From assembly GCF_003852705.1 (NCBI RefSeq), contig NZ_REFA01000006.1, forward strand, positions 1-64,000: a stretch of 64,000 bases of DNA. Reading direction: 5' to 3'. Positions 51,556 through 59,955 of this stretch are shown here, piece after piece. The DNA comes from Amniculibacterium aquaticum. GTDB taxonomy: Bacteria; Bacteroidota; Bacteroidia; Flavobacteriales; Weeksellaceae. Each line of letters starts with the position of its first letter. The first letter of the stretch is position 1. Position numbers and translations under genes: made by a program. Below the pieces are notes generated by a model, which was given only the letters and a program-made list of their open reading frames with translations, ran no database searches and was not told the DNA's origin.

Positions 51556-53202
51556 ATGTCAGAAAATAATAAATCATTTTTACAAACCGTTAAAACCCTG
51601 AACAAAACATTCTGGACAGCCAGTTTTATGGAACTTATGGAACGCTGGGCATGGTACGGGATTTATACATTGTTCGGTTTGTATCTCGTAGGTTCTACCG
51701 ATACCGGTGGTTTGGGCTTCAACCATATTCAAAAGGGAAGCATCATGGGGAATATTGTCGCCATTTTGTATCTATTGCCTTTGTTTTTTGGTGAAATTGC
51801 CGATCGTATCGGTTATAAAAAATCTCTGATTGTAGCCTATGTCATCATGATATTGGGATATTATTTTTTGGGAGAAGCCAAGACTTTTTCTAGTGTTTAT
51901 GTTTTATTTTTATTGGTAGCTGTAGGTGCTGCACTCTTCAAGCCTGTGGCATCGGCAATTGTAGCTAGATCTACGGACGAAACCACCGGTACCATTGGTT
52001 TTGGCGTTTTTTATATGATGGTGAACATTGGTGGGTTTATAGGTCCGTCCATGTCATCGGTGCTGAGAACAACTTACGGATGGAAAATTATTTTTATACA
52101 AGCAGCTGCAGTCATTACCATTAATCTTTTGGTGGTTTTATTCTTTTTCAAAGAGCCTAAAGTAGAAAAACCCAAAGAGTCTTTGGGCGTTGCTCTAAAA
52201 AAATCCATTGTTAATATTTTTGAAGCATTAAAAGATACCCGATTGAGTATTTTGTTGTTGCTGATGATTGGTTTTTGGACCATGTTCAATCAATTGTTCA
52301 ACACGCTGCCAAATTTTATTGAAGATTGGGTAGATTCTAGAACCATCAGTACTTGGCTCAATGAAAATCTTCCTTTTTTAGGGAGTGGACTTACCCAAGA
52401 TGGTTTGGTAAAGCCGGAATGGTTTACCAACATTGACTCGTTGATGATTATTTTCTTTCAAATTTTCATTTCCTTTTATGTGACTAAAATGCGACATATT
52501 TCTGCCGTAATTCGTGGTGCTGTTATTGCAACCATCGGTGTTGGACTTACTTTTTATACCCACTCCGTTTGGTTCACCATCATAGGAACCATGATTTTTG
52601 CAATTGGTGAAATGATGTCCAGCCCTACGGTTTCGTCCTTCATCGCCCTGATTACTCCAAAAGGAAAAGAAGGCCTCTACCAAGGGACTTATTTCTTACC
52701 GGTTGCTGCCAGTTATGCCGTTACCAGTTTTATTTCTGGAGACCTCTACCAATCGTGGTCGGATAAATTGAGCCTTTTGCAAAGAGAAATGGGCAAAAGA
52801 AATCTGGAAATGCCGGCAGTGGTAAGCCGAGAACAATTTATCGAAAACGGTTCTAAAGCTCTTGATATGCCCATTACCGATTTTGAAAATAAATTCAACC
52901 TGAAATCAGAAACCGTAGATTGGAATGGAGTAGGGAAGTCTTTCAACCAATTGGCCCAACAAAAAAATGTGGATGTTAGCCAAATTCATCTCCCTTTTTC
53001 TAAAAATGAATATTATGCTTTGGCCGAACAAAAATTGGGGATGAACCATTGGGAAATGACCAATATGTTGTGGGAAAACTATCAGCCCAATAAAATTTGG
53101 ATGGTTATTGTCGGGATAGGAATGTTTTCCATCATCAGCCTTTCTTTGTACGACAGACTCATCATTCGACCGAGAGAAAGACGATTGCAACAAGATAATT
53201 AG
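51556..53202 (+). CDS. Divergent POT-like transporter, paralogue 4
   Basis: A 548-residue transporter related to the three before it but clearly diverged. Helix 1 keeps E26, E29 and R30 but reads ELMERWAWYG, with Trp at positions normally Phe and Tyr. The central GAALFKPVASAIVARS is a weak version of the POT signature. Residues about 396-512 are a polar segment of about 115 residues, predicted soluble, inserted before the last membrane helix (KIWMVIVGIGMFSIISL). It may carry peptides of other size or different solutes. MFS membership is firm; peptide specificity is less so. Confidence 0.85.
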   Translation: MSENNKSFLQTVKTLNKTFWTASFMELMERWAWYGIYTLFGLYLVGSTDTGGLGFNHIQKGSIMGNIVAILYLLPLFFGEIADRIGYKKSLIVAYVIMILGYYFLGEAKTFSSVYVLFLLVAVGAALFKPVASAIVARSTDETTGTIGFGVFYMMVNIGGFIGPSMSSVLRTTYGWKIIFIQAAAVITINLLVVLFFFKEPKVEKPKESLGVALKKSIVNIFEALKDTRLSILLLLMIGFWTMFNQLFNTLPNFIEDWVDSRTISTWLNENLPFLGSGLTQDGLVKPEWFTNIDSLMIIFFQIFISFYVTKMRHISAVIRGAVIATIGVGLTFYTHSVWFTIIGTMIFAIGEMMSSPTVSSFIALITPKGKEGLYQGTYFLPVAASYAVTSFISGDLYQSWSDKLSLLQREMGKRNLEMPAVVSREQFIENGSKALDMPITDFENKFNLKSETVDWNGVGKSFNQLAQQKNVDVSQIHLPFSKNEYYALAEQKLGMNHWEMTNMLWENYQPNKIWMVIVGIGMFSIISLSLYDRLIIRPRERRLQQDN

Positions 53203-53264
53203 AATTTCTTGGTACTGATTTTGATAAGCACAGGGGAGTACTTCAACTTATAATTTTTTATTGT

Positions 53265-53798
53265 ATGAAAAAAATACTTTTTCTACCGATTTTTTTATTC
53301 TCTTTTTTGGCTTTTTCGCAAGTTAAATGGATGAATATGAACGAAGCTTTGAAACTTCAAAAAGAAAATAACAAGAAAATACTGATCGATTTTTATGCTA
53401 CTTGGTGCGGTCCCTGCAAGATTATGGATAAAAAAACATACAACCACCCTGTGATCTCCAAGTACATCAACGAAAATTATTTACCGGTAAAATTTGATAC
53501 CGAAGGCAAAGAAAATATCGAGTATCTGGGACAGTCCTTTGGAAATCCCAATGCCCAATTGCAAAATTCGAGAAACAAAGTGCACGAATTTGCAGAATAT
53601 ATGAATGTAGTTTCGGTTCCGGCTTTGGTTTTTTTAGATGAAAAAGCCCAACCCATAACGATTCTGAATGGATTGCTCACCGCAAAAGATTTGGAACCCT
53701 ATTTGGAAATGTTTAATAAAGACGATTATAAAAAAATAAAATCCAAAGAACAGTGGGAGAATTATCAGAAAAAATTCAAATCGAAACTGAAGGACTAA
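53265..53798 (+). CDS. Secreted thioredoxin-family protein
   Basis: A 177-residue exported thioredoxin-fold protein with a signal peptide (residues 1-18, ending AFS) and the active-site motif C48-G-P-C51 in FYATWCGPCKIMDKKTY. The next segment (SKYINENYLPVKFDTEGKE) resembles the DUF255/thioredoxin_7 group, in which Cys-x-x-Cys proteins act as disulphide reductases in the periplasm. The C-terminus is Lys-rich. It ends in a clear terminator that overlaps the leader of the next gene. Confidence 0.87.
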   Translation: MKKILFLPIFLFSFLAFSQVKWMNMNEALKLQKENNKKILIDFYATWCGPCKIMDKKTYNHPVISKYINENYLPVKFDTEGKENIEYLGQSFGNPNAQLQNSRNKVHEFAEYMNVVSVPALVFLDEKAQPITILNGLLTAKDLEPYLEMFNKDDYKKIKSKEQWENYQKKFKSKLKD

Positions 53799-53821
53799 AT
53801 TAAATTTTTTAAGATTATATT

Positions 53822-53851
53822 TGGAGTTGTAAAGTGCAACTCCATTTTTTT
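53822..53851 (+). terminator. Rho-independent terminator after the thioredoxin gene
   Basis: TGGAGTTG (53822-53829) and CAACTCCA (53837-53844) form a perfect 8-bp stem with a 7-nt loop, followed by seven T residues. It ends 1 nt before the ATG of the glycosyltransferase gene, which rules out the GTG at 53834 as a start. Confidence 0.9.
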
Positions 53852-55069
53852 ATGTTACTAAATCGTCTGGATTATAAAACCTTTTTAAGAATCAACTTTC
53901 TTATTTTGGTTTTGAAAATTGTTTTCACATTGTTTTTTCAGAATAATTTTTCTGGATATGAAGATTGGAGCATCGCAAGAAACTTGGTGAACTTTGGTGA
54001 GTATTCAGAGATTAGAACCGTGGGACCTTCTGCAATGAAATTGCCCATTTATCCGTTGTTTTTGAGTTTTTTTCAGTATTTATTTGGTAGTTATGCTGCT
54101 AAATTAGCGGTTGTTGTACAACACATGCTGTTTTTTTTAGTCCCCATTGGGATTGTGAAGATTTTAGAAATTTACAAACTTTCAAAGATCGGACTTATAG
54201 CTGGTTTTTTATTTCTATTTTCACCTGCCTATTTGTATTATTCAACCGTTTTAGAGGCTACAACCCTCTTTATATTTCTATGTGTTTTTTGGTTTTGGAC
54301 TTGGAGCGGGTTTTATATTAATCATTTCTCAAAAACTGGACATTTTGTTTTTTTTGGTTCGCTAACGGCCTTACTTTTTCTAACTCAAGTTGTTGTGGTA
54401 CCCATTGCATTGGTTCTCATTCTCTATTTAATTTTTAAAAGTAAATTTAATTTTAAGCAAGCTTTTGTCTTCGGAATTACACTTTTTTTCTGTTATTCGC
54501 CTTGGATTATAAGAAATTATGTTACTATGCATCAGTTTATACCGAGTAAAAATCCGTATTATCAGAATATTTTTGTTGGTTTTACAGAATCGAATGCAGT
54601 TATTTCTGAGCTGAAAATTTTTTCTTTAAAGAAAGAAGAGCAATTGTTTAAATATCGAGCTCAGGTCAGCGAAAAAAGAATGGAAGAAATTTACAAACAA
54701 GAGTTGGAGAAAAATGTTCCTACAGAATTATACCTGAAAAAAGCCTTTCAAAACACTGCCCTTTTGTGGTATGTTCCGCCGAGATATTTTTATGATAAGG
54801 ATGTTAAAATAATAGTATTCAGAAAGATGTATGTTTTATTTCTCAATGCAATCTCATTGTTGTCAATGTTGATTATTTTTAAAAATAACAAAAAACTATT
54901 TGCATTTTTTACTCTTATTTTTATAGGTTTTACCATTCCTTATACGATTGGACATGCCAGTAACATTAGGTTTAAGCTGGATTTCGAATGGATACAATTA
55001 ATTTTAATAGCTTTTTTCATAAACCATTTAATGTCCATTTATCACAAAAGGAAACCGAATAAGTTTTAA
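53852..55069 (+). CDS. Membrane glycosyltransferase-like protein (GT39/ArnT-like fold)
   Basis: A 405-residue polytopic membrane protein. The first periplasmic loop after helix 1 contains FSGYEDWSIARNLVNFGEYS, the D/E-rich loop placed where GT-C enzymes have their catalytic acid, followed by KLPIYPLFLSFFQYLFG. About nine to ten helices follow. Such enzymes move sugars from polyprenyl-phosphate carriers to proteins or lipids on the outer face of the membrane. The acceptor is unknown. ATG 53852 is used because the GTG 18 bp upstream lies in the terminator hairpin of the previous gene. It is AT-rich and looks monocistronic. Confidence 0.75.
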   Translation: MLLNRLDYKTFLRINFLILVLKIVFTLFFQNNFSGYEDWSIARNLVNFGEYSEIRTVGPSAMKLPIYPLFLSFFQYLFGSYAAKLAVVVQHMLFFLVPIGIVKILEIYKLSKIGLIAGFLFLFSPAYLYYSTVLEATTLFIFLCVFWFWTWSGFYINHFSKTGHFVFFGSLTALLFLTQVVVVPIALVLILYLIFKSKFNFKQAFVFGITLFFCYSPWIIRNYVTMHQFIPSKNPYYQNIFVGFTESNAVISELKIFSLKKEEQLFKYRAQVSEKRMEEIYKQELEKNVPTELYLKKAFQNTALLWYVPPRYFYDKDVKIIVFRKMYVLFLNAISLLSMLIIFKNNKKLFAFFTLIFIGFTIPYTIGHASNIRFKLDFEWIQLILIAFFINHLMSIYHKRKPNKF

Positions 55070-55109
55070 CAAATTCGTGATTTCCTTTTTAAATTGTATT
55101 TTAGCCAAG

Positions 55110-55117
55110 TAAATTTG
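55110..55117 (+). promoter_or_regulatory. -7 promoter box directly before the subtilase gene
   Basis: TAAATTTG fits TAnnTTTG and ends 4 nt before the ATG at 55122, which predicts a leaderless or near-leaderless transcript. Confidence 0.45.
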
Positions 55118-55121
55118 AAAT

Positions 55122-56696
55122 ATGAAAAAAATAATCTTAACTGCCGGGCTTTTGTCTATGGGACTTTTTGCTCAAGCTCAACAAAAAAACAATGTCGACT
55201 CTACCTTTCTAAAAAATTGGATGCACAGCGATCTGGAAGAAACCGGAGTGTACGGCGTGAATACCCTAAAAGCTAAAAAATTCTTAGAAGAAAAGAAAAG
55301 AAAAGCCAATCCTTTGGTGGTAGGTGTTTTGGATAGTGGTGTAGAATACTTTCACGAGGATCTGAAAAACAACATGTGGATCAATCCAAAAGAGAAAAAA
55401 GGGAACAATAAGGACGACGACAAAAACGGTTTTGTTGATGACCTGCACGGATGGAATTTCCTAACCGATAAAAATGGTAAAAACTACGCTCCGGACAGTT
55501 ATGAACTGACCAGACAATACAAAAAATTGAATGATTTCTTTTCTGCAAACACCTCAGCTTCTGACCCTGCAAAGTACAAGGAATATCTGAAATTGAAGAA
55601 AGATTACTATACAACCATCTATAAATATGAGTTGAATACAGAACTTTCCAAAACCAGAATCAATTATATGACTCCAAGATTAGAGGCCTTGGATAAAGCT
55701 TTTGGAAATCAAACTTTAACAAAATCTTTGGTTGATAATTTTACTTCGGACAATGCAATGGCTTTGGAAGGTTTATTTATTTTTAAAGAAATGAAACCTG
55801 CCGATTGGGAAAATAAAAAAATAACCGATGTTACCGAAGCATACAAAAAGAAAATGAATGCCGCTTTGGATAATGCCCAAACCAGCTTGAAGTATGCGTA
55901 TAACCTGAATTATAACCCTCAAGATGGTATCGGTAAAATCTACGGAAACAACGATGTGAAAGGTCTTTCTGACGATCACGGAACCCATGTCGCTGGGATT
56001 ATTGCTGCTGAATGGGGCAACAACAAAGGCATGATGGGAACCGGAGGCGGAAACAACATCAAAATTATGGGAGTAAGAGTGGTTCCGGATGGTGACGAAA
56101 GAGATACCGATATTGCCAACGGAATTCGTTATGCCGTGGACAATGGTGCTAAAATCCTAAACATGTCTTTCGGAAAATCGTACGATGACAATCATAAAAT
56201 TGTTGTTGATGCCTTCAAATATGCCGAATCTAAAAATGTTTTGATTGTAAAAGCAGCTGGAAACGATAATATGGATGTCGATGTCAATGTCAAGTATCCT
56301 TTAACTTTAATCAACGACAAACAGTACAGCCCTACCACGATTACTGTGGGTGCTAACACTCGTTTTAGCGATAATCTGAGAGCAAGATTTTCCAATTGGG
56401 GTAAAAAATCGGTAGATGTTTTTGGTCCTGGAACCGAAATTTATGCAACTTTCCCAGACGGAAAATATAAATTTTTGCAAGGAACTTCCATGGCTTCTCC
56501 AGCAGTTGCAGGTGTTGCAGCACTGGTTTGGTCTCACTATCCAAAGCTGAAAGCATCCGACATAAAAACCATCTTGATGGAATCGGTGAACAAGAACGAA
56601 CAACTGAAAGACATTTCTGTTTCTGGCGGTGTGGTCGATGCCTACAAAGCCGTACAAAAAGCTGAAGATCTTTACAAACAAAGAAAATTAAAGTAA
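55122..56696 (+). CDS. S8 family secreted subtilisin-like peptidase
   Basis: A 524-residue exported serine protease with a signal peptide (cleavage after AQA). The catalytic triad is D71 (VLDSGV), H286 (DDHGTHVAG) and S456 (GTSMASP), with the oxyanion Asn at 381 (AAGND). Between the Asp and His motifs, residues about 105-280 form a long Lys/Leu-rich and predicted helical insertion, roughly 170 residues, unlike minimal subtilases where this gap is about 30-50. There is no T9SS C-terminal domain. It ends at a bidirectional terminator. Confidence 0.9.
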   Translation: MKKIILTAGLLSMGLFAQAQQKNNVDSTFLKNWMHSDLEETGVYGVNTLKAKKFLEEKKRKANPLVVGVLDSGVEYFHEDLKNNMWINPKEKKGNNKDDDKNGFVDDLHGWNFLTDKNGKNYAPDSYELTRQYKKLNDFFSANTSASDPAKYKEYLKLKKDYYTTIYKYELNTELSKTRINYMTPRLEALDKAFGNQTLTKSLVDNFTSDNAMALEGLFIFKEMKPADWENKKITDVTEAYKKKMNAALDNAQTSLKYAYNLNYNPQDGIGKIYGNNDVKGLSDDHGTHVAGIIAAEWGNNKGMMGTGGGNNIKIMGVRVVPDGDERDTDIANGIRYAVDNGAKILNMSFGKSYDDNHKIVVDAFKYAESKNVLIVKAAGNDNMDVDVNVKYPLTLINDKQYSPTTITVGANTRFSDNLRARFSNWGKKSVDVFGPGTEIYATFPDGKYKFLQGTSMASPAVAGVAALVWSHYPKLKASDIKTILMESVNKNEQLKDISVSGGVVDAYKAVQKAEDLYKQRKLK

Positions 56697-56720
56697 TCAA
56701 TTTTAATATATGTAAATAAA

Positions 56721-56753
56721 AAATCCGCCTTTCTGAAGAAGATAGGCGGATTT
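56721..56753. terminator. Bidirectional terminator between the subtilase and glucosaminidase genes
   Basis: AAATCCGCCT (56721-56730) and AGGCGGATTT (56744-56753) form a perfect 10-bp stem, with A-rich sequence on the left and T-rich on the right. Confidence 0.9.
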
Positions 56754-56775
56754 TGTTTTATAATTGAAAGCTGAA

Positions 56776-57813
56776 TTAGCTTCTAGGTCTGCGATCTTGT
56801 AAATAAAGAACATCACCGGATTTAGGCTCTTCGCCAATACTCATTCTGTTTTTAGAATACAGTTTGTCCAATCGAATGCCGAATTTTTGTGCTATGGTAT
56901 GCATGTTTTCGCCATTTTCCACAGTATAAGTAGCAATTCGGGCTTCTGTATTTTTAGGTTCTAGGAAAACGATAGAATTTTTAGCCACTTCTTGAAGGGT
57001 CGTTTCATTCCATTTCATGATTTTCCCTTCAGGGATGCCGTACTTGCTGGCAATAAATCGGATGGTGGTATTTTCGGGCACAATAACATACTTCAATCCT
57101 CCGTTGGGATGGTTCTTGATGAGCATATCGTTCAGTGCTTCTACCTTAGATTTTATTTCTACAAATTGCGGTTTTTCATTAACTGCTGCCAAAGAGCTTG
57201 GAATATTTCTAGAGGTTTTTTCCTTTTTGTTGTCCAGCTGTGCCATAAAAGACGAGTCGTCTTTTAATCCAGGATATAACCTAAGAACGGTGTACAATAC
57301 CTCTTTGGAAGTGGTGTTGTCAAATTCGTAAAGTTTGTATTTTTCAATTTTATTTAATAGAATGTATGCGTATTTTGGGTTGGTTGCATAACCCGCTTTT
57401 TTCAGTCCAAAAGCCCAAGCTCTATAATCTTTAGGATCCAATTGGAAAAGTGGGGCATAGTGTTTTCTTTCGACCAAAAACTTCGAATGATCTTCATACG
57501 ACTCTCTGGGATTGTCATACACTCGGAAGCATTCGTTAGGGGCATCGTCGGTGTGTTTCATGGATTTCCCTGTCCAGGTTTCCTTGCATTTGATGCCGAA
57601 ATGGTTATTGCCTTCTTGCGCCAATCTGCTTTGTCCGCCACCGGTTTCCAATAGACCTTGAGCCAAGGTGATGGAGGCCGGGATGTGGTATTTTTCCATT
57701 TCTTCTACCGCATAGGTAGCAAATTTTTGTATGTATTGTTCTTCAGTTTTCCAAGTCTGTGCTTGGTTTTTAGAAAGTATAAAAAAGCTTGTTATTGCTA
57801 AAAGTTTTTTCAT
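56776..57813 (-). CDS. LysM-containing glucosaminidase (GH73-like peptidoglycan hydrolase)
   Basis: An exported cell-wall hydrolase of 345 residues. A signal peptide (to about residue 19) is followed by a glucosaminidase domain (about 25-170) with the catalytic Glu at 56 (AQGLLETGGGQSRLAQEGNNHFGIK) and the family segment YATNPKYAYILLNKIE. Two LysM domains follow near 235-285 (PENTTIRFIASKYGIPEGKI) and 295-345 (VENGENMHTIAQKFGIRLDKL). It probably cuts the glycan strand during growth or division. Its ATG overlaps the stop of the PLP gene as ATGA, so the two are translationally coupled. Confidence 0.92.
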   Translation of the reverse strand: MKKLLAITSFFILSKNQAQTWKTEEQYIQKFATYAVEEMEKYHIPASITLAQGLLETGGGQSRLAQEGNNHFGIKCKETWTGKSMKHTDDAPNECFRVYDNPRESYEDHSKFLVERKHYAPLFQLDPKDYRAWAFGLKKAGYATNPKYAYILLNKIEKYKLYEFDNTTSKEVLYTVLRLYPGLKDDSSFMAQLDNKKEKTSRNIPSSLAAVNEKPQFVEIKSKVEALNDMLIKNHPNGGLKYVIVPENTTIRFIASKYGIPEGKIMKWNETTLQEVAKNSIVFLEPKNTEARIATYTVENGENMHTIAQKFGIRLDKLYSKNRMSIGEEPKSGDVLYLQDRRPRS

Positions 57814-58721
57814 ATTTTACAATTTATGGTTAATCTATTTTGTTTAATAAGCATTTCATTAGCTCCAGAAATTCCTTGGAGACCTCCGGTATGAAAGGCC
57901 AATATTTTTGAATCTTTCGGGAAATAGTTCTGATCGATCAGTTCAAAAATTTTTTTCATCATTTTTCCAGTATAGACAGGATCCAACGGGATGTTGTATT
58001 TTTCTTGAAAATCATTGATAAAACGGATTAATTCATCATTTATTATTCCGTATCGTCCGTCGTGTGCATCCATCAGTACGAAATTTTCTTTTCCTGAAAG
58101 TTGGATAATTCTGTCGCATAAAGTAGGATCGTCTACCGCTTTGAAGCCAATGCTTTTCTGGTGTTCTTCACTGTATTTTACAATGCCAGAAAGCGTTCCG
58201 CCGGTTCCAACTGCGGTGCAAAGGTAATCAAAATATTTTGTTTCGTTATTTAGCATGTGTTGTATCCCGTTTACAGCCAATGAGTTGGTGCCGCCTTCAG
58301 GGACAATGAGAGCTTCGGGATATTCATTAGAAATGTCTTTTGAGAGAATTTCTTTATCTCGGTATTGGGTTCTGGTCACAAATCGAAAGTCCATTCCTTT
58401 TGTGTGAGCCAAACTCAATGTGGGGTTTTCTTGCCATTTGTCCACCAATTCTTCTCCACGAATAATTCCTAAAGAAGGAATATTGAGGTCGTTTGCAAGG
58501 GCTGCTGTAGCCGCAATATGATTGGAGAATGCACCACCAAAAGTAATAAGTTGTGGTTTTTTAGGATTTTGACTAAGATAGTTTTTGATGTTATAGAAAA
58601 GCTTCCAATATTTATTACCGGAAATCTCGGGGTGTATAAGATCTTCCCTTTTTATGAAGAGTTGTATGTTTTTGTTTACAAGAATTTCTGTAATAGGGAT
58701 TATGGTACTTGGAATTTCCAT
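57810..58721 (-). CDS. PLP-dependent ACC deaminase / D-cysteine desulfhydrase family protein
   Basis: A 303-residue fold-type II PLP enzyme. The Schiff-base lysine is in SGNKYWKLFYNI, the PLP-phosphate loop in AVGTGGTLSGI, and AFSNHIAATAAL resembles the phosphate-adjacent helix. Family members deaminate 1-aminocyclopropane-1-carboxylate or desulfhydrate D-cysteine; sequence alone does not separate them, and the D-cysteine activity is more usual in Gram-negatives that do not live with plants. The gene is followed by the glucosaminidase gene with a 4-nt overlap. Its -7 box is only 5 nt from the ATG. Confidence 0.85.
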   Translation of the reverse strand: MEIPSTIIPITEILVNKNIQLFIKREDLIHPEISGNKYWKLFYNIKNYLSQNPKKPQLITFGGAFSNHIAATAALANDLNIPSLGIIRGEELVDKWQENPTLSLAHTKGMDFRFVTRTQYRDKEILSKDISNEYPEALIVPEGGTNSLAVNGIQHMLNNETKYFDYLCTAVGTGGTLSGIVKYSEEHQKSIGFKAVDDPTLCDRIIQLSGKENFVLMDAHDGRYGIINDELIRFINDFQEKYNIPLDPVYTGKMMKKIFELIDQNYFPKDSKILAFHTGGLQGISGANEMLIKQNRLTINCKI

Positions 58722-58726
58722 GTAAA

Positions 58727-58734
58727 CAAAGTTA
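58727..58734 (-). promoter_or_regulatory. -7 promoter box directly before the PLP gene
   Basis: TAACTTTG on the minus strand fits TAnnTTTG and ends 5 nt before the ATG at 58721. Transcription would start at or next to the start codon. Confidence 0.5.
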
Positions 58735-58794
58735 ATGATTTTTTATTTTGAACCTCAAGGTTTTTAACTTTTTTTAGAGTGTTTAACACAGAAG

Positions 58795-59124
58795 TTAATT
58801 AAAATATCGTAAAAAACTCCAAAATTTTCTTTTTTTTAGATAATCCAAATCGTCTTCGTTGTCATAAGCTTCCCTTTCAAACGAAATTTTTTTATAGGCT
58901 CCGTAACGGGACTTTAGTTTGTATAACCAATAATAATATTCGATGATGTACCACAAATAAAAGAAAACAATCAGCAATTCTAATTGTTGTTTTAGATGTA
59001 TTTTTTCGTGATTGACCAAAGTTTTATCCTCTTGAAATTCTGGATTTTTCAAAATAATAAAAGGGAAGAGAGCAATACCATTAATTTTTGTATTTTTGAG
59101 AAGCTTTTGGCACACAATTATCAT
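58795..59124 (-). CDS. Small membrane protein with HExxH motif (possible zinc metallopeptidase)
   Basis: A 109-residue protein. HEKIH at residues 39-43 (LVNHEKIHLKQQ) is an exact HExxH. A membrane helix follows (about 49-68, ELLIVFFYLWYIIEYYYWLY), and FEREAYDNE (82-90) could supply the third zinc ligand E85 in the manner of M56/M48 gluzincins. I do not know a named family; from memory similar short proteins occur in other Flavobacteriia. ATG 59124 is used because a -7 box lies just before it; an upstream ATG 40 codons earlier would run through the divergent promoter region. Confidence 0.65.
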   Translation of the reverse strand: MIIVCQKLLKNTKINGIALFPFIILKNPEFQEDKTLVNHEKIHLKQQLELLIVFFYLWYIIEYYYWLYKLKSRYGAYKKISFEREAYDNEDDLDYLKKRKFWSFLRYFN

Positions 59125-59128
59125 AAAA

Positions 59129-59136
59129 CAAAAGTA
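59129..59136 (-). promoter_or_regulatory. -7 promoter box directly before the HExxH gene
   Basis: TACTTTTG on the minus strand fits TAnnTTTG and ends 4 nt before the ATG at 59124. Confidence 0.45.
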
Positions 59137-59163
59137 AGAAAGTATTTGATTAGTATTTAACTC

Positions 59164-59340
59164 ATGGCAAAAATTGATATCAAAGAAGGTGAGGACTTTT
59201 ATTATAACGAACAAGGATATAAGGTCTTTACAGAGAAATACCACCTAAAAAGAGGATATTGTTGCAAAAATGGATGCAAACATTGTCCTTATGGATACGA
59301 TAAAAAAACAGATTCCTTTAAAAAAGATTTAAAAAAATAG
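59164..59340 (+). CDS. DUF5522 small cysteine-rich protein
   Basis: A 58-residue reading frame starting ATGGCAAAAATTGAT. It contains the sequence GYCCKNGCKHCPYGY, with cysteines at 33, 34, 38 and 41. From memory this matches a small Bacteroidota domain (DUF5522) of unknown function, and the Cys cluster suggests bound zinc or an iron-sulphur site. It is divergent from the HExxH gene (39 bp apart) and ends 4 bp before the DUF4136 lipoprotein gene, so those two are probably one transcript. Confidence 0.8.
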   Translation: MAKIDIKEGEDFYYNEQGYKVFTEKYHLKRGYCCKNGCKHCPYGYDKKTDSFKKDLKK

Positions 59341-59344
59341 AATT

Positions 59345-59875
59345 ATGAAAAAATATGCAATTGCAATCTTGGCTTCATTAACATTGGGACTGACCTCGTG
59401 TACGCCTTTTAATGTGAAAACCGATTATGCAGAAACCGTAAATTTTGTTCAGTACAAATCCTATAAATTAAGAATCAACGATTTGCAACTGAATGACATC
59501 GACAAAGATAGAGTGTTGAACGAAGTTTCCAAACAACTGCAAGCCAAAGGTTTGGTAGTAGCGGATCACCCGGATTTGATAGTTAATGTCAAAGCCAACC
59601 ACAAAAAAGTTAAAGATATTAATGTGGATAGACCGTATGGCATGTACGGTTGGGGCGGACCTTTTGGTTGGGGCATTGGCATGAGCCGTACTTGGACAAG
59701 CAATTACAACGAAGGTGCTTTAATCATCGATTTGATCGATGCACAGTCTCAGAAACTGGTTTGGCAAGGTGTAGGAAGCGGTATTTCGGTAGATTCACCA
59801 AAATCGAAACAACGACAGATTCCGGAAATAGTTTCAGAAATCATGAAAAATTATCCTCCACAAAAATCGAAATAA
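59345..59875 (+). CDS. DUF4136 lipoprotein
   Basis: A 176-residue lipoprotein with lipobox GLTSC (Cys at residue 19). The body follows the DUF4136 pattern: a Phe/Tyr-rich strand after the lipid anchor (VQYKSYKLRIND), HPDLIVNVKA in the middle, a Gly/Trp-rich loop (YGWGGPFGWGIGM), the conserved EGALIIDLIDAQSQKLVWQGVG and a C-terminal VSEIMKNYPP. The function is unknown; DUF4136 proteins are periplasmic or outer-membrane-linked. It is co-directional with the DUF5522 gene and ends in a perfect terminator. Confidence 0.88.
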   Translation: MKKYAIAILASLTLGLTSCTPFNVKTDYAETVNFVQYKSYKLRINDLQLNDIDKDRVLNEVSKQLQAKGLVVADHPDLIVNVKANHKKVKDINVDRPYGMYGWGGPFGWGIGMSRTWTSNYNEGALIIDLIDAQSQKLVWQGVGSGISVDSPKSKQRQIPEIVSEIMKNYPPQKSK

Positions 59876-59891
59876 ATCGTATAAATCTCAA

Positions 59892-59929
59892 AAAGCCGTT
59901 TGAAACTCCACTTTCAAACGGCTTTTTTT
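59892..59929 (+). terminator. Rho-independent terminator after the DUF4136 gene
   Basis: AAAGCCGTTTGAAA (59892-59905) and TTTCAAACGGCTTT (59912-59925) form a perfect 14-bp stem with a 6-nt loop, followed by a T run. Confidence 0.95.
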
Positions 59930-59955
59930 ATGATTTTTTGATTTATCACTGGCTC

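Noticed and set aside
53834-53851. GTG start for the membrane glycosyltransferase
   Set aside because: It lies within the terminator hairpin of the thioredoxin gene; the ATG at 53852 follows directly after the T run.
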